This document shows positions 10,613 to 21,034 of a DNA stretch of 64,000 nucleotides, piece by piece. The stretch is from Atherix ibis. Taxonomy: Eukaryota > Arthropoda > Insecta > Diptera > Athericidae. The number at the start of each line of letters is the position of its first letter. Position 1 is the first letter of the stretch. A program made the position numbers and the translations under genes. The DNA is taken from contig OY282606.1 in the NCBI GenBank assembly GCA_958298945.1, forward strand, positions 90,031,696-90,095,695, given 5' to 3'. The notes beneath the pieces are model-generated. The model had not been told where the DNA came from, made no database searches, and saw only the letters and a program-made list of their open reading frames with translations.

Positions 10613-12074
10613 TTTATTTTTATTTTTATTTGCAACTACAATTTTATTGTACCAAGCAGATTCACATAAGATTTTAATAAAAAAATCTTGTGCATCATGA
10701 AGTGGGAGTAAACACCCATCGGCGTTTTTCCAACTAACGGAAGTTAGATTCCTCTAGAAAATCTCTAGGCCATTGTCTCTTAAGTCTCCGAACAAAGGGA
10801 ACATTTAGATCACGATGAATTACAGTGTTACGAACATAAAAGGGGGCATCAACAATTTTACGGAGGATCTTGGATTGTAAGGCCTAGACGCGACAGGAAT
10901 TGGAACGTTTCGTTGATCCCCCAAAGTTCAATTCCATATGTCCAAATAGGTTTTATATTTTTATTGTAGATTAGAAGTTTACTTTTAATTGTTAGTTTCG
11001 AGCGTTTGTCCAGTAGTCTAAGAAGTTGTAGGTAACGTCTGTTATCTTCAGCTCTTTTTAATCTAGTATGTGGGTTCCATTTTAGTCTCTTGTCCAGGTA
11101 AAGTCCCAAATAACTTTCCAGGTAAAGTCTCATGATAGTGGAATCATATTGCTATTAAGGTATAAAGGGGTAGGTTTTCCTTGACAAAGTGTGAAAGTAA
11201 TGTGAGTACTCTTCTGTTCATTTACCCTCACTCTCCATCTCTTAAACCAAGATTGAAGGTCGTGGATATGGGATTGTAAATTGTTGGAAACTATGTCAGG
11301 ATTTGAATGGGTAGCAAGTATGGCCGTATTGTCCGCATAAGTAGCAATGATAATATTAGCATCAGATAAGATGTCATGGGTAATAATATTATATAAAATG
11401 GGACCAAGGATACTGCCTTGTGGGACTCCGGCGAGAATAGGTTATATTTTCGAGGATTCTGAGTTAATTGCAATGTTGGAAATATCGTTTGGAGAGATAT
11501 GAATTTATGATAAGGTAGTATGTTGAAGGAAGAAAGCTCTTGAGTTTCCAAAGGAGTCCAGGATGCCACACACGATCAAAAGCTTGTGAGATATTTAAAA
11601 ATACTCCTGGCCAATACCCTGTCCTCTCAAGAAAGGATGCAATATGATCAACAATGCGATAGCATTGCTGGATTATGGAATATACTAGAATGGGTAGAGT
11701 CGTTTTAATAGGTGCTTTTCGAATATCTTACCAGGAATTGGTAAGAGGCTGATAGATCTATAGGAGGAAGGAGAATTAATGGGTTTATTTGGTTTAGGAA
11801 TCATTTTAATGACAGAATATTCCCAGAATAGGGGAAAATAGGTTGTACGCTGGATACTATTAAAAATATGTGTGATTAAAACTAAAGCTTTTCGAGAAAT
11901 TTGCTTCAGAATAGGAGCTGTTATTAGATCATAACCAGGAGCTTTTTTATTCGGAAGGCGCAGAATTGAAGATTTAATTTCCGAGGGCTTGAAATTATTG
12001 GGAGGAAGACTCATAAGGAGTGGGACCATTAGTTCTTCTATTATTTTCTTAGTACGAAATTTGTCTTCTACCAC
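10613..12074 (-). pseudogene. Jockey-type reverse transcriptase, frameshifted
   Basis: On the minus strand, 12074-11685 encodes the RT N-terminal region: PSEIKSSILRLPNKKAPGYD, then SVIKMIPKPNKP and SYRSISLLPIPGKIFEKHL. After stops and shifts, GVPQGSILGP-type sequence appears near 11430. The catalytic box near 11340 reads YADN instead of YADD, which removes one metal-binding Asp. The end at 11133-10858 has the C-terminal part (LYLDKRLKWNPHTRLKRAED, then PIWTYGIELWG). The 3' UTR (GGCGTTTTTCC complement region, 10680-10740) and a tail of AAATA repeats at 10613-10635 match the copy at 39.9 kb, so both are one subfamily. Confidence 0.85.
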
Positions 12075-12091
12075 TTAACAAAAAAAACAAA

Positions 12092-12114
12092 ACTCAAATC
12101 GTCCCGATTTGAGT
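12092..12114. repeat. Short perfect hairpin
   Basis: ACTCAAATCG at 12092-12101 and its exact complement at 12105-12114 flank a 3-nt loop. It sits between the jockey fragment and the MITE-like element, next to poly-A and poly-T runs. The shape resembles a simple terminator, but in this eukaryotic setting it is more likely an insertion scar. Confidence 0.5.
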
Positions 12115-12477
12115 TCTCTTTTTTTTGTTAAAGCCTGGTATGCAGCTCGAGCTAAGATAAATTTTCATACGATTGTTCGCTAGCGAAATCGAAATCGGAA
12201 AATTTAGCTCACGATTTCGCCGGGCAGTACCACAGCTCGAGTGAAATGAAAGTGAAAAGGAGAGTGAATCTACTGAAAAGTAGATGGCGGCATTGATAAG
12301 TCTCCACGCGATTTCACTTTCGTTTTCACTACAAATAAATGCACGGGACAATAATCAAAGATAAATGTTAGCTAAATTTTGACGTTTGTGTTTTTTTTAT
12401 CGTAAAGGCCGGTATGCCGCTCGAGCTAAGATAAATTTGTAGTGATAACTTTCGTTGCAATGGACGAAAGTAGTCCA

Positions 12478-12544
12478 AATTTATACCTTATATTTCTACT
12501 TATGGAATAAATAATTCCATAAGTAGAAATATAAGGTATAAATT
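12478..12544. repeat. 31-bp perfect palindrome with 5-nt loop
   Basis: Left arm 12478-12508 and right arm 12514-12544 are exact reverse complements around the loop AAATA. The right arm is the nad5 PYISTYG region, so the left arm is an inverted duplication of the end of the mitochondrial insert. This is the kind of structure made by fold-back repair at a break. Confidence 0.9.
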
Positions 12545-12990
12545 ATATTCTTCCTAAATATCTTGATAAAAAATTATACTTTAATGATTTATTTAAAAAA
12601 TATTAAGAAACATTTGAAATTAAATATCCCATAATACCCCCTATAATACAAACAAATAAAGTTATTAACTTGAAATAATCAGGTAAACAAATTATATAAG
12701 GAACTGGAAAAATTAATCAATTTAATATACTTCCACCAATAACTGCTATAAATAATAATCCCATTATTCCCTTTAATATAATTCAACCCTCATCATTTAA
12801 TAAATGTAAAGATATAACATTAAAATTTCCAGTCATTGTATAATAAACTAACCGAATTGAATAACAAACAGTTAATCCTGTAGAAAAAAATATAAGAAAA
12901 AACTAAATATATTTAAATAAGATAAAGATACAATTTCTTAAATCATATCCTTTGAATAAAATCCAGCTAAAAAAGCTATTCACTTCATTT
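12478..12990 (-). pseudogene. nad5: NUMT: nuclear copy of mitochondrial nad5 (C-terminal part)
   Basis: Translated on the minus strand with the invertebrate mitochondrial code, one frame gives an ND5-type protein: FLAGFYSKDM, FFSTGLTVCYSIRLVYYTMT, LNDEGW, GGSMLNWLIFPVPYMICLP, GYLISN, FLNKSLKYNF and MPYISTYG. Two Trp codons are TGA and many Met codons are ATA, so the nuclear code would break it. Three TAA codons interrupt the frame, at positions where Leu (twice) and Trp would be expected. In mitochondria ND5 is a membrane subunit of complex I; here it has no plausible function. About 170 of the roughly 570 residues usual for the family are present. The gene-proximal end stops abruptly at a palindrome. 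Confidence 0.9.
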
Positions 12991-13189
12991 ATTTTTAAAA
13001 TTACAACAAAACATCAACATCGAAATTGAAAAGTTCCGAAATGTCAAAATTTATCTCTACACAAAAACTTTTCACTCTCGCTTAGCTGCGCTAAATGGGA
13101 GAGTAGTGGAGATCGCGTTAAAATTTAACTTCGCTCGAGCTGCATACCAGGCATCAGTTGGTATATCTGTTGTTGATATTCCCTCTAAA

Positions 13190-14398
13190 TCTTAGCGTCA
13201 GAGCTTGACATTTTCAAAAGTTACGTAGCCAAGAGTACATCTATCTCTGTGTGTGTTGGCGATTTTTTACAATTTTAGAAATGGATTTAAATTTGCAATA
13301 ACGAACTTGTATTAAATTTTGCGTAAAAAACTGATTTAATGGTGCGCGAACGTTGGAAATGTTGGAAAAGTGTTTCGGCAACGATTCTCTAAAGAAAACG
13401 GTCGTTTACCAGTGGCACGAGCGGTTCAAAAGTGGTCGTGAGTCAATCGAAGATGATGAACGCAATGGCAGACCATCGAGATCGAAAACCGACGAAAACA
13501 TTGATAAAGTAAAAGAAATGTTGGTCAATAACCGTAAATTAATCACCAGAGAGATAGCAGAGGACTTGAACATTGCCTATGGATCCGTCCAAGACATTTT
13601 GGTTAATGATTTGGGTTTCCGTCGTGTAGCAACAAAGTTCGTGCCAAAATACCTCAATTTCATGCAAAAAAGAGACCGTGTTGACGTCGCAAAAGACATG
13701 ATTTGCGAGGCTGAATCCGATCCCACATTCATCAAAAGGATCATTACTGGAGACGAGACGTGGGTTTATAAGTACGACACGCAATCCAGACATCAGGCAA
13801 GTGAATGGCGTTCACCAAATGAGTCGAGACCAAAAAAACCACGTCGTTTTCAGTCAAAAAAGAAGGCAATTCTCACTGTCTTCATGGATTACAACGGTGT
13901 AGTGCATCATGAATTTTTGCCAGAAGGCCGGACAGTAAGCAAAGAGTATTATTTGGGCGTTATAAGACGTTTGCGTGAAGCAATTCGCCGAAAGAGACCA
14001 GAATTGTGGGCAGAAAACTCGTGGATTTTGCACCATGATAACGCACCGTCGCACAGTGTCATCATTATTCGTAATTTTTTGATGAAAAATGCAACCAATA
14101 CCATCCCACAACCACCGAATTCACCTAATTTGGCTCCCTGTCTCTTCTTACTGTTCAATCGAGTTAAAAAAACCATTACGGGGAACGCGTTTCAACAGCC
14201 GAGAGGAAGTAATGGAAAAATCGCAGGAAGCACTGATGGACTATAAAAAATGTTTCGAGGATTGGATCAAGCGCTGGCATAAGTGTGTTAAAGTCGATGG
14301 GGATTACTTTGGAGGGGACAATATAGATTTAGATGAATAAATTTGTATTTTTAATTTTTTGAATAAATTCCGGTAACTTTTTGATCAAGGTGGTACGA
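13190..14398 (+). mobile_element. Mariner family M2 copy, 5' end lost
   Basis: The right end is well kept: the reverse complement of CCACCTTGATCAAAAAGTTA ends at about 14396 and is followed by a TA. No matching inverted repeat is seen upstream of the gene, where the MITE-like element abuts. The transposase start is probably ATG at 13281 (MDLNLQ), but two stop codons follow before 13353. Only this copy of family M2 is seen in the window. Confidence 0.75.
13353..14246 (+). pseudogene. Mariner (DD34D) transposase, inactivated
   Basis: A 297-residue frame covers most of a mariner transposase, which cuts and rejoins element ends in the nucleus. The helix-turn-helix region is VYQWHERFKSGRESIEDDER then GRPSRSKTDENIDKV. 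The first catalytic Asp is in ITGDETWVY and the second in HHDNAPSH. The third should follow 34 residues later in PDLAPCDFFLF but reads PNLAPCLFLLF, so it is a Leu. A frameshift in an A-run near 14167 then moves the C-terminus (LRGTRFNSREEVMEKSQEAL, CFEDWIKRWHKCV, GDYFGGDN) to another frame ending at 14340. Stops upstream remove the N-terminus. Clearly dead. Confidence 0.9.
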
Positions 14399-14399
14399 G

Positions 14400-14665
14400 T
14401 ACACATATATCATCAGCAAATACTTCGGCTTTTTCTTTGTATGTTTTTGCCCAATTACCATCATTTTGTTTCAGTAGGTGTGATGTTCCATTGTACGAGA
14501 GTATTCGTCTAGTGGCTACCCATAAAGAAATATTGTCATTAAACGATTTTGTATAAGTTTCATGCCGTTCATTATAACGTAGTGCTTATTAATTTCCATT
14601 TTTAGTTCACGTTGTAGTCGGTTAATTTCCTTCGTACGCGTTGCCACTTTATTTGAGGTTAAGAA
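14400..14665 (-). pseudogene. Jockey-type ORF2 linker fragment
   Basis: The minus strand reads NERHETYTKSFNDNISLWVA, then TRRILSYNGTSHLLKQ and NDGNWAKTYKEKAEVFADD. This is the segment between the endonuclease and reverse transcriptase of jockey-type elements (compare GTWTKTDTHKTYDFARYF in the copy at 47.3 kb). It stops directly at the right end of the M2 mariner. The RT half of a jockey element in the same orientation begins at 12074, on the other side of the inserted block, so both parts may belong to one element. Confidence 0.65.
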
Positions 14666-16859
14666 AAATTTTCATTTAAAACCAAATCTATCGTAAAAAA
14701 AAAAAAATTCTGTAAAAAAAAAGTTTTCGGGACGGAAAAAAAATTGTTCAAAAATTTTTTCAAAACTAAATTCAAATTTGTTTGTGATAAAAAAATTCCA
14801 GTTGTTACAGAAATTTATAAAAAAATTTACATTTATAGATTTGAGAACAAATAAAAATAATCATAATTTTTTCCAAAATAATTTAAGTTCAATTAAGAAA
14901 AATTATTTTAGTTTTTAGATATTTGTAGATTCACCTAGTCTGAACTATAAGAATTCGAATTTCTTACTATAAGTAAAATTTAATAAAATTAAAATGAACT
15001 TAAAATTTAATTTTTTTTCAAATAAATTATTTTCCATGAACTTTCTTTCAGTTTTGTTTCGGTTTTCACTACACATCACACAATACTCAATATTCTGTTT
15101 AGAAATGAACTCAATTGTCCTTTCCACTATACTCATCTTCCTCTCTGCTTCTTGGCGTTTTTTTTTTTATTATACTCTTACTCTAATCAAAAGTTGGTCA
15201 ACACTATACACTCCCACCATGTAACGATTTTTTGATGCGTTATCAACTGATGTATCAGACCGTACAGAAGTGCTGATAAGGACTCTTATTACAATGGTTA
15301 CTAACGAATAGAATAATATGCATGCCTATTCTATATATATATATATATATATGGGGTATATCATTATTATTTGTGTGTATTGGAAAAGGGAATACCGGCA
15401 GAGCAACTGTGACTTAATTGGGAAATGGGGTAAGAAGGGAATTTGTCGCTTGCGTAAAACACAAGAGGACAAAAAGGACAGAACCACGATTAAAGGAAGA
15501 AATCAATGATTTCTGTCGTAAATTTGGAGAAACTGTATCCTGTTCTAATTCCACACAATCTTTAGAGCTTGGGGTTCGTTCAATTATCCATTTCTATTGA
15601 GTTGGTCGTATTCGTACAAAACACTATGAACACTATGAACAACGGATGGCAATTCAGTTACAATATATAGAAGAGAAGTAATTGATCGGTAGATTTGTTA
15701 CAAAGGACACAAGCGACAAGAAAGCACATAAGCTAAATAAGAAAAGAAATGAAGAAAAAAAAATATAAGAAGCTACAATAACGGCCATGATAACTATAGT
15801 CCAAAGAATGACGGTGACAATAACAATAACGATCGGGTAAGATGATGTGAGGTGGAGAAAATGGTGACAAAAGCAAAAACGAAATGAATTTTTTTTTCTT
15901 TCTTGAAACTTTATTTCACGATAAGGGTGACAAAATTAAGTTTATCGGCTTATCCTAATTGAATTAGTCCTCCACCCTACTTGAATATTGCGTCTTCAAT
16001 TAGAACTGAATCCAAGAAAACAGTGCCCGCCAAGAATCGATTCACTCGACAATGCAAATATTTTATGGCACAACATTTCATGACACATCAGTGCACAAAA
16101 CGGTGCGATTGTTACTCTCGATGTATAGAATATTAACAAGAAATATATCCTCTATCAGAATCGTAGCTTATTTTATGTTATTTAAATGAAGAAAAAAAGA
16201 AATCATTTCATTTATGATAAAATTAACAATGTTTATGGTATGTGTGATAGTATTTTTATAAGTATCTCGTATTCTGCAAAAGTTTTACGAACAGTAGATA
16301 TACGTAATTATTTCATTATTATATGTAATTTTCACGTATTATATATATAGTATATCCATGTTTCGGAAATTCCAATTTGCTATTTAGATGCCATTGCTCA
16401 TCGCAGAGGGTAAGTGAAATTGTCTAAATAAACACATATCTACGTAAGGTATTTATTTCTATTTCTTGATTAGAGAATTAGTAACCGATCAATTTACCGT
16501 CAAAAAAGGATGAGATATTTACTTTCCCACTTAACGAGAGGTATTTTCCACCCTTGAATCATTTTACGAAATGATATATAAAAAAAAAACTGAGAATAGA
16601 AAAATTAATAATAAAAATGGTCCTGGTAGCTATGGTATAAGCACTTTCATAAAAAATCAGTCATGTACAAGGACGTAGAAATGGCAATCTGCCTTTTTAA
16701 ATAATAAATTTTATTGTTCTTTTGGCGAATTGTTTTAATTTTAATAGAAATAATAAAAAACATAAAGTTTTTTTTTTTAAATTATCATTTCAAGAAACGT
16801 TAGAGACGGGATAAGGAAATTCTAGTAAAAATGGAAGGGAGAAATGGATTTTTAAAAAA
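14666..16859. other. No gene seen; AT-rich intergenic DNA with a (TA)n tract
   Basis: A pure TA run of 21 bases lies at 15332-15352. Several short frames (14994-15224, 15318-15600) have no recognisable domains and biased composition. Poly-T and poly-A runs are common. Nothing else stands out. Confidence 0.55.
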
Positions 16860-16864
16860 TATAT

Positions 16865-16945
16865 ATTTTTTAGGGATCAAATCCTGAGTGGGATTTGAAC
16901 CAACAACACCTTAGATGGTAGTCCAGTATGCTAACGATAAAAAAA
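16865..16945 (-). other. tRNA-like or SINE fragment with B box
   Basis: On the minus strand the sequence GTTAGCATACTGGACTACC is followed about 15 bases later by GGTTCAAATCCC, a perfect match to the polymerase III B-box consensus. The order resembles the 3' two thirds of a tRNA. The acceptor 5' half and D-arm are replaced by AT-rich sequence and the T-stem pairs poorly, so it is not a working tRNA gene. A tRNA pseudogene or tRNA-derived SINE head are both possible. Confidence 0.45.
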
Positions 16946-16984
16946 ATATATAAAATGTACAAACCATACCGCATTCTAATATTA

Positions 16985-18110
16985 TTGTCCTATATTATAG
17001 CTCAATACACTTTTCCAACCGTTTTTCCAAAATGTTTATCCCGTCCAAAAAATAGGATTTCGGAAGTTCTGCAAAATACTGATCCGTTTGAGCAATGACG
17101 TCCTCGTTGGAAGTGAACCGTCGTCCGACAAGCCATTTCTTCAGATTGGGGAAAAGAAAATAGTCACTCGGGGCAAAATCTGGTGAATAAGCGGGATGCT
17201 GCAACAATTCCATTCTCAATTCCACAATTTTGGCCATGGAAACCGCGCAGGTGTGCACACGCGCATTGTCCTGATGCAAGAGGATTTTTTTCTTCTTCAG
17301 ATGGGGGCGTTTCTCTTTGATTTCCTCGCACAACCGTTGCAATAACGACGCGTAATACGCTCCTGTTATTGTTTTTCCTTTTTCCAAGTAGTCGATAAAA
17401 ATGATGCCCTGCGAATCCCAAAAGACCGTGGCCATCACCTTGCCGGCCGATGGCACAGTTTTTGCCTTCTTCGGAGCCCGTTCACCATTGAAAATCCACT
17501 GTGATGACTGTCTCTTGGTTCTGGAGTGTAGTAGTGTGTCCAGGTTTCGTCCACAGTGACATATCGACGAAGGAATTCGGCAGGATTGCGATGAAAGAGT
17601 GCCAACATAGCCTCAGAGTCCACTACACGATTGCGCTTATTCTCCTCTGAGAGCAAACTCGGCAACCATTTTGCCGAAATTTTTTTCACAGACAATTTTT
17701 CATGCAAAATTCAAGCGACTGTACTTTGTGATATGCCCGTGGCCTCAACTAATTGGCGCACTTTAATTCGCCGATCGTTCAAAATCAGATCCTGGATTTT
17801 GTCGATGATTTCAGGAGTAGACACCTCAACTGGGCGTCCTGAACGATGTTCATCTTTTGTGGATGAACGGCCGCGTTTAAATTCATTCACCCAATTGTAA
17901 ACCGTCGCAAACACAGGTGCAGATGTGCTACGAACTGCATCCAACTCGGCTTTGATTTCTTTCGGGCTTAAGCCTTTGAAATGGAGATGTTTGATGACAG
18001 CACTAAACTCGCTTTTTTCCATTGTTATGCACAAATAAATGTTGTTAATTTTAATCGACGTACCTTCATCACTGAATCGAAACTGATAAAATCAAAGAAT
18101 TCGCATTATT
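16985..18110 (-). pseudogene. Mariner transposase pseudogene (M3-like)
   Basis: Reading down the minus strand, ATG at 18034 starts MEKSEFSAVIKHLHFKGLSP, with a helix-turn-helix region (VYNWVNEFKRGRSSTKDEHR). A TGA at 17710-17708 interrupts at the position after STVA. The same frame continues from 17707 (KWLPSLLSEENK, then VTVDETWTHYYTPE with the first catalytic Asp) to about 17460. A frameshift then moves to 17456-16995: KVMATVFWDSQGIIFIDYLE, LLHQDNARVHT with the second Asp, and YSPDFAPSDYFLFPNLKK with the third. All three catalytic Asp are present, so one nonsense codon and one shift are the visible lesions. The nearest relative in the window is at 50.3 kb. Terminal repeats were not identified. 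Confidence 0.88.
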
Positions 18111-19200
18111 TACATTTCACTTAAAATATGTATATTAGTTTTGAATATTATTTAACATATAGCAATTCTTAAGAATTGTGCAAATAATTCAGTAATTTGT
18201 AGGGAAATAAAAATTCTTAGCACTGAGACAACTCACTAGCTAGATCCAAGTTCAGAACCAAAGATTTCTATTGAAGACTTTATAAATTACATACTTACTT
18301 AGTCTAAATTGGTGCTAATAAAACAACTTTTTAAATAAAAAAAAATTTTTAAAACAATCTGCAAAAATATAGAAAAAGACTTCGCACTGCTTGAAAGTGA
18401 ACTGCTTGACCGAATGACCGGTGACGTGACTACCATCTAGCGTCTCGTGGCCTAACCAGATTAGTTAATGAGGTTAACGGCACGCTAAATGATGTGATTT
18501 TCCTTAGCAGGAGTAGGAATTGACAAAAATCCGTATGGATTTTTGACCTTTCCGATGGTTACTTCCAACTGTTCTCGGTACTAAGTTAAATAACAAAAGG
18601 AAAAGTTCCTTCCGAAGGAAAACTCATAACTATCGGTCATCGTAGATTTTTCGATCATCACAAATTTTTTTTCTCTCAAAATTTTATATTACATTAGTTA
18701 TGAGAAAAAAAAAGGAAAGTTTTATAAAAACAAATAATTTCTTAATTAATTTTATGTATAGTCTAAAGTCTAACTCATGTCCAAATAACAGATAGGTAAA
18801 AAGTTAGGAAAAGAAATTTTTAATTATATTTCAGCTTTCAAGAAAAAAAAATAAAAGAAAATAACCGGAAGACCTTATTATAACCTAATCACTGGTGTTT
18901 TTATTGAACCCTCTACGCTCGTTCCTCAGCATCATGGTTCGCCGATAGTGAGGTAAGTCATCATCCAAATTACGGGCACCTCCCATATCAAGTCAGAAGT
19001 TCCAAGGATGAAAAAGGAAATTGCTATTGGTGATCAATCCCTCCTGATCAACTCTATTGCTTGGAGATTGCTTCTTCCCTTTAATACTACGTCTTCTTTT
19101 TGGTGTGTTGTCGGTTTTTTTTACATTATTTTTCTCAATTAGCTTTTTTCCCTTTTCCTTAGGAAACATTTACTATTCGGAGAATTCCTAATTAAAATTA
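18111..19200. other. No gene seen; short palindromes near 18.5-18.6 kb
   Basis: The stretch 18380-18660 is less AT-rich than its surroundings. It contains AAAAATCCGTATGGATTTTT, a perfect palindrome at 18533-18552, and GTTCCTTCCGAAGGAAA near 18605. No coding frame. These may be ends of an old DNA element, but no partner end was found. Confidence 0.45.
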
Positions 19201-19210
19201 AAAACCCGTT

Positions 19211-19325
19211 AAGTCGATAGTGACAATTTAAAATAACCAACAATCCCCCCCCCCTTCCCCCGAGTGTGAAGTCGATAGTAGCAAATTGAAAATAACCAAC
19301 TACCCCTCCCCCCCTCCCTTCTAAC
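19211..19325. repeat. Tandem duplication of about 58 bp with C-runs
   Basis: Two head-to-tail units each begin AAGTCGATAGT and contain AAAATAACCAAC followed by a run of C with few interruptions. The units differ at several positions. No coding content; the C-runs may be assembly-sensitive. Confidence 0.75.
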
Positions 19326-19434
19326 CAACAAAAATATTTACCACAAATGCTGGCCATCAAACATGCCTGACACTCCCTCGTCTTCTGCATGGTTAATCTA
19401 CTTACTCTGGGACTTCACGTCCAAAATGACAAGT

Positions 19435-19478
19435 TGTGTCTGTCTTCTTTACCCACCCAGGTAAAGAAGACAGACACA
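19435..19478. repeat. 19-bp perfect hairpin
   Basis: The arm TGTGTCTGTCTTCTTTACC at 19435-19453 and its exact complement at 19460-19478 flank the loop CACCCA. Pairing stops at both outer edges. The stem is too short for a usual microRNA precursor, and no flanking duplication was seen. Confidence 0.75.
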
Positions 19479-19479
19479 C

Positions 19480-20339
19480 ATCACATAAAAAACGATTAAT
19501 TACCACTTCCAAACTAAATAATATCATTGTAATAAATTTTTAGTACATCTTTCCAATATTAGATGGCACTAGCATACAAAATGAGAAGGTCAAAATTAAA
19601 AGAAATGAGATTGGAGAAAAATTTAATATTGGAAATTATTGAAAAACAATATGAGGAATTTTATACCACTAAAAGTTCTTTATTTTGTCACAATTCTATA
19701 TCAGGCATTATATCGTGAGACAGGTATTTGTAGAAATAATTACTCTTGTAGATTACTACTACTGTCTCTGTTCATCTAGGTTAAATCTTTTTAGGGCTAC
19801 AATGTCAGAGGCTTGCCAACACATTTTTATACCTCCTTTTGCTCTGCTTAGAATGGGGTGCAGTAAAAGAAGGCCTATTCGACGTTCTTCACCACCCCGT
19901 CATAATAAGGGTACATTGGACTATTTTTTTTAACATAAATCGGATAAATAGTAGCCAACCTCACTTTGGTATTAGTTAATCTATGAATCCATCGTGAGGA
20001 TGAGACAGTGTGTCTATCTACCATCGCAAACAGCGCGCCACCATGTTTGTCCGACTTCTTCGGGGGTACAGTCGCCACCGCGAGGAGTTTCAGTACGGGA
20101 CCTACCCTAGCCACGTTTGACATGAGGGTTTTTCTACTTTTCCTGGACCATCGCTGGCTTTTCTCCTACGTATATTAGGTGTTCTTGAATCCTTGCGTCA
20201 ATTAACATTGCACACTTGTGTTAATAATTTCTCCCAAGTACTTCACTAATGGTCCCGAGATCACCTCATGTTATTGTACCATCATGATTAACAGCAATGA
20301 TCTTTCTGCAATTTCTGCCCGTAATTAGCACTGCCATTG
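19480..20339. other. No gene seen
   Basis: Short frames only. The part 19980-20160 is richer in G+C than the flanks and might belong to the R1-type fragment that follows, but I could not match it to a protein. Confidence 0.4.
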
Positions 20340-20640
20340 TCTTAAAAATCTGTTAAAAATCCGGTACCATAGGGGTCAGGAGCCCTTCGGCTGTTTACCC
20401 ATCGTTCCCGGCCATTAGTGAGAAGCCTCTGGCTGAAAAGTGGTGGTTGTGGTTTAATACCTACAACGTGGGTACAGTCTTGGAGGTGAGGGATGCCAGG
20501 ATAACGGGTGCTATCACTCAAATAACAGTAGAGGCAGAGGTAGGCATTGCTACTAATAGTTAGGGTAACAAGCTTGTAACTGGACCTATCTATGGATATA
20601 GCTGGTCGGATGGCGGGACCAGGTGTCTGCATGAATCTCT
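20340..20640 (+). mobile_element. R1-type element 3' UTR fragment
   Basis: Several phrases match, in order, the 3' UTR of the R1-type element at 24-27.6 kb: TGTGGTTTAATACC against TGTGGTTGATACC, GTGGGTACAGTC against GCGGGTACGGTC, and GGGTAACAAGCTTGTAACTG against GGGGTAATCAGCTTGTAACT. No coding part precedes it. A 5'-truncated insert of a related element is the simplest explanation. Confidence 0.6.
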
Positions 20641-20754
20641 GTAGAGTTAAAGGAATTGACGGATGAGATGCCTGCCTGCTTCATGCATGGGGCGCGATAG
20701 ATGCTTATAAGATTATACAAGAAGGGGAAATTATAGTATCGATCCTACATAATT

Positions 20755-20885
20755 ATGCTAATGTGAGTAAAGTCGCAATTGAAGATGAAACTGTGTCGTC
20801 GTAGCTGGCATGGCTTCTGCTAATGTGAGTGGAGTAGCAGTGGAAGTCGATATTGAAGCTTGCATAGCTATGCTAATGAAAGTGG
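20755..20885. repeat. Degenerate repeat around GCTAATGTGAGT
   Basis: GCTAATGTGAGTAAAGTCGC, GCTAATGTGAGTGGAGTAGC and GCTAATGAAAGTGGAATC follow each other at spacings of about 63 and 52 bases. Each is followed by a variant of GAAG with GAT or TC. A minor tandem structure without coding potential. Confidence 0.5.
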
Positions 20886-21034
20886 AATCATATCTCTGAA
20901 TAAAATGGCAAAAGATATAGCCTGACAGAGGGTTACATGTATGAGGTGGCCCAGGCAGGACAACAAGAGTGGTTAGATGCAGTTAAGATACGTGCAACCA
21001 CCTGGATCTAGTAGGGTGGGCTGGAAAAATTCAT

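Larger units (their letters stand above)
12126..13153. mobile_element. MITE-like element with CTCGAGC-containing ends
   Basis: The left end reads GCCTGGTATGCAGCTCGAGC (about 12127) and the right end is its reverse complement (GCTCGAGCTGCATACCAGGC, about 13132-13151). A second left-type end (GCCGGTATGCCGCTCGAGCT) lies inside at about 12407, so two copies may be stacked or one end duplicated. A further worn variant is near 12223-12245. There is no transposase. Its centre is occupied by mitochondrial-type sequence. The exact boundary and target duplication are unclear. Confidence 0.6.

Noticed and set aside
12092..12114. Hairpin read as an intrinsic terminator
   Set aside because: The setting is insect nuclear DNA, not bacterial; no gene ends there in a suitable orientation.
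13353..14246. Idea that the M2 transposase might be active
   Set aside because: Upstream stops, loss of the third catalytic Asp and a C-terminal frameshift each rule it out.
19139..19390. 83-residue frame with Gly-rich runs
   Set aside because: It is translated from the C-rich tandem duplication and has no independent support.
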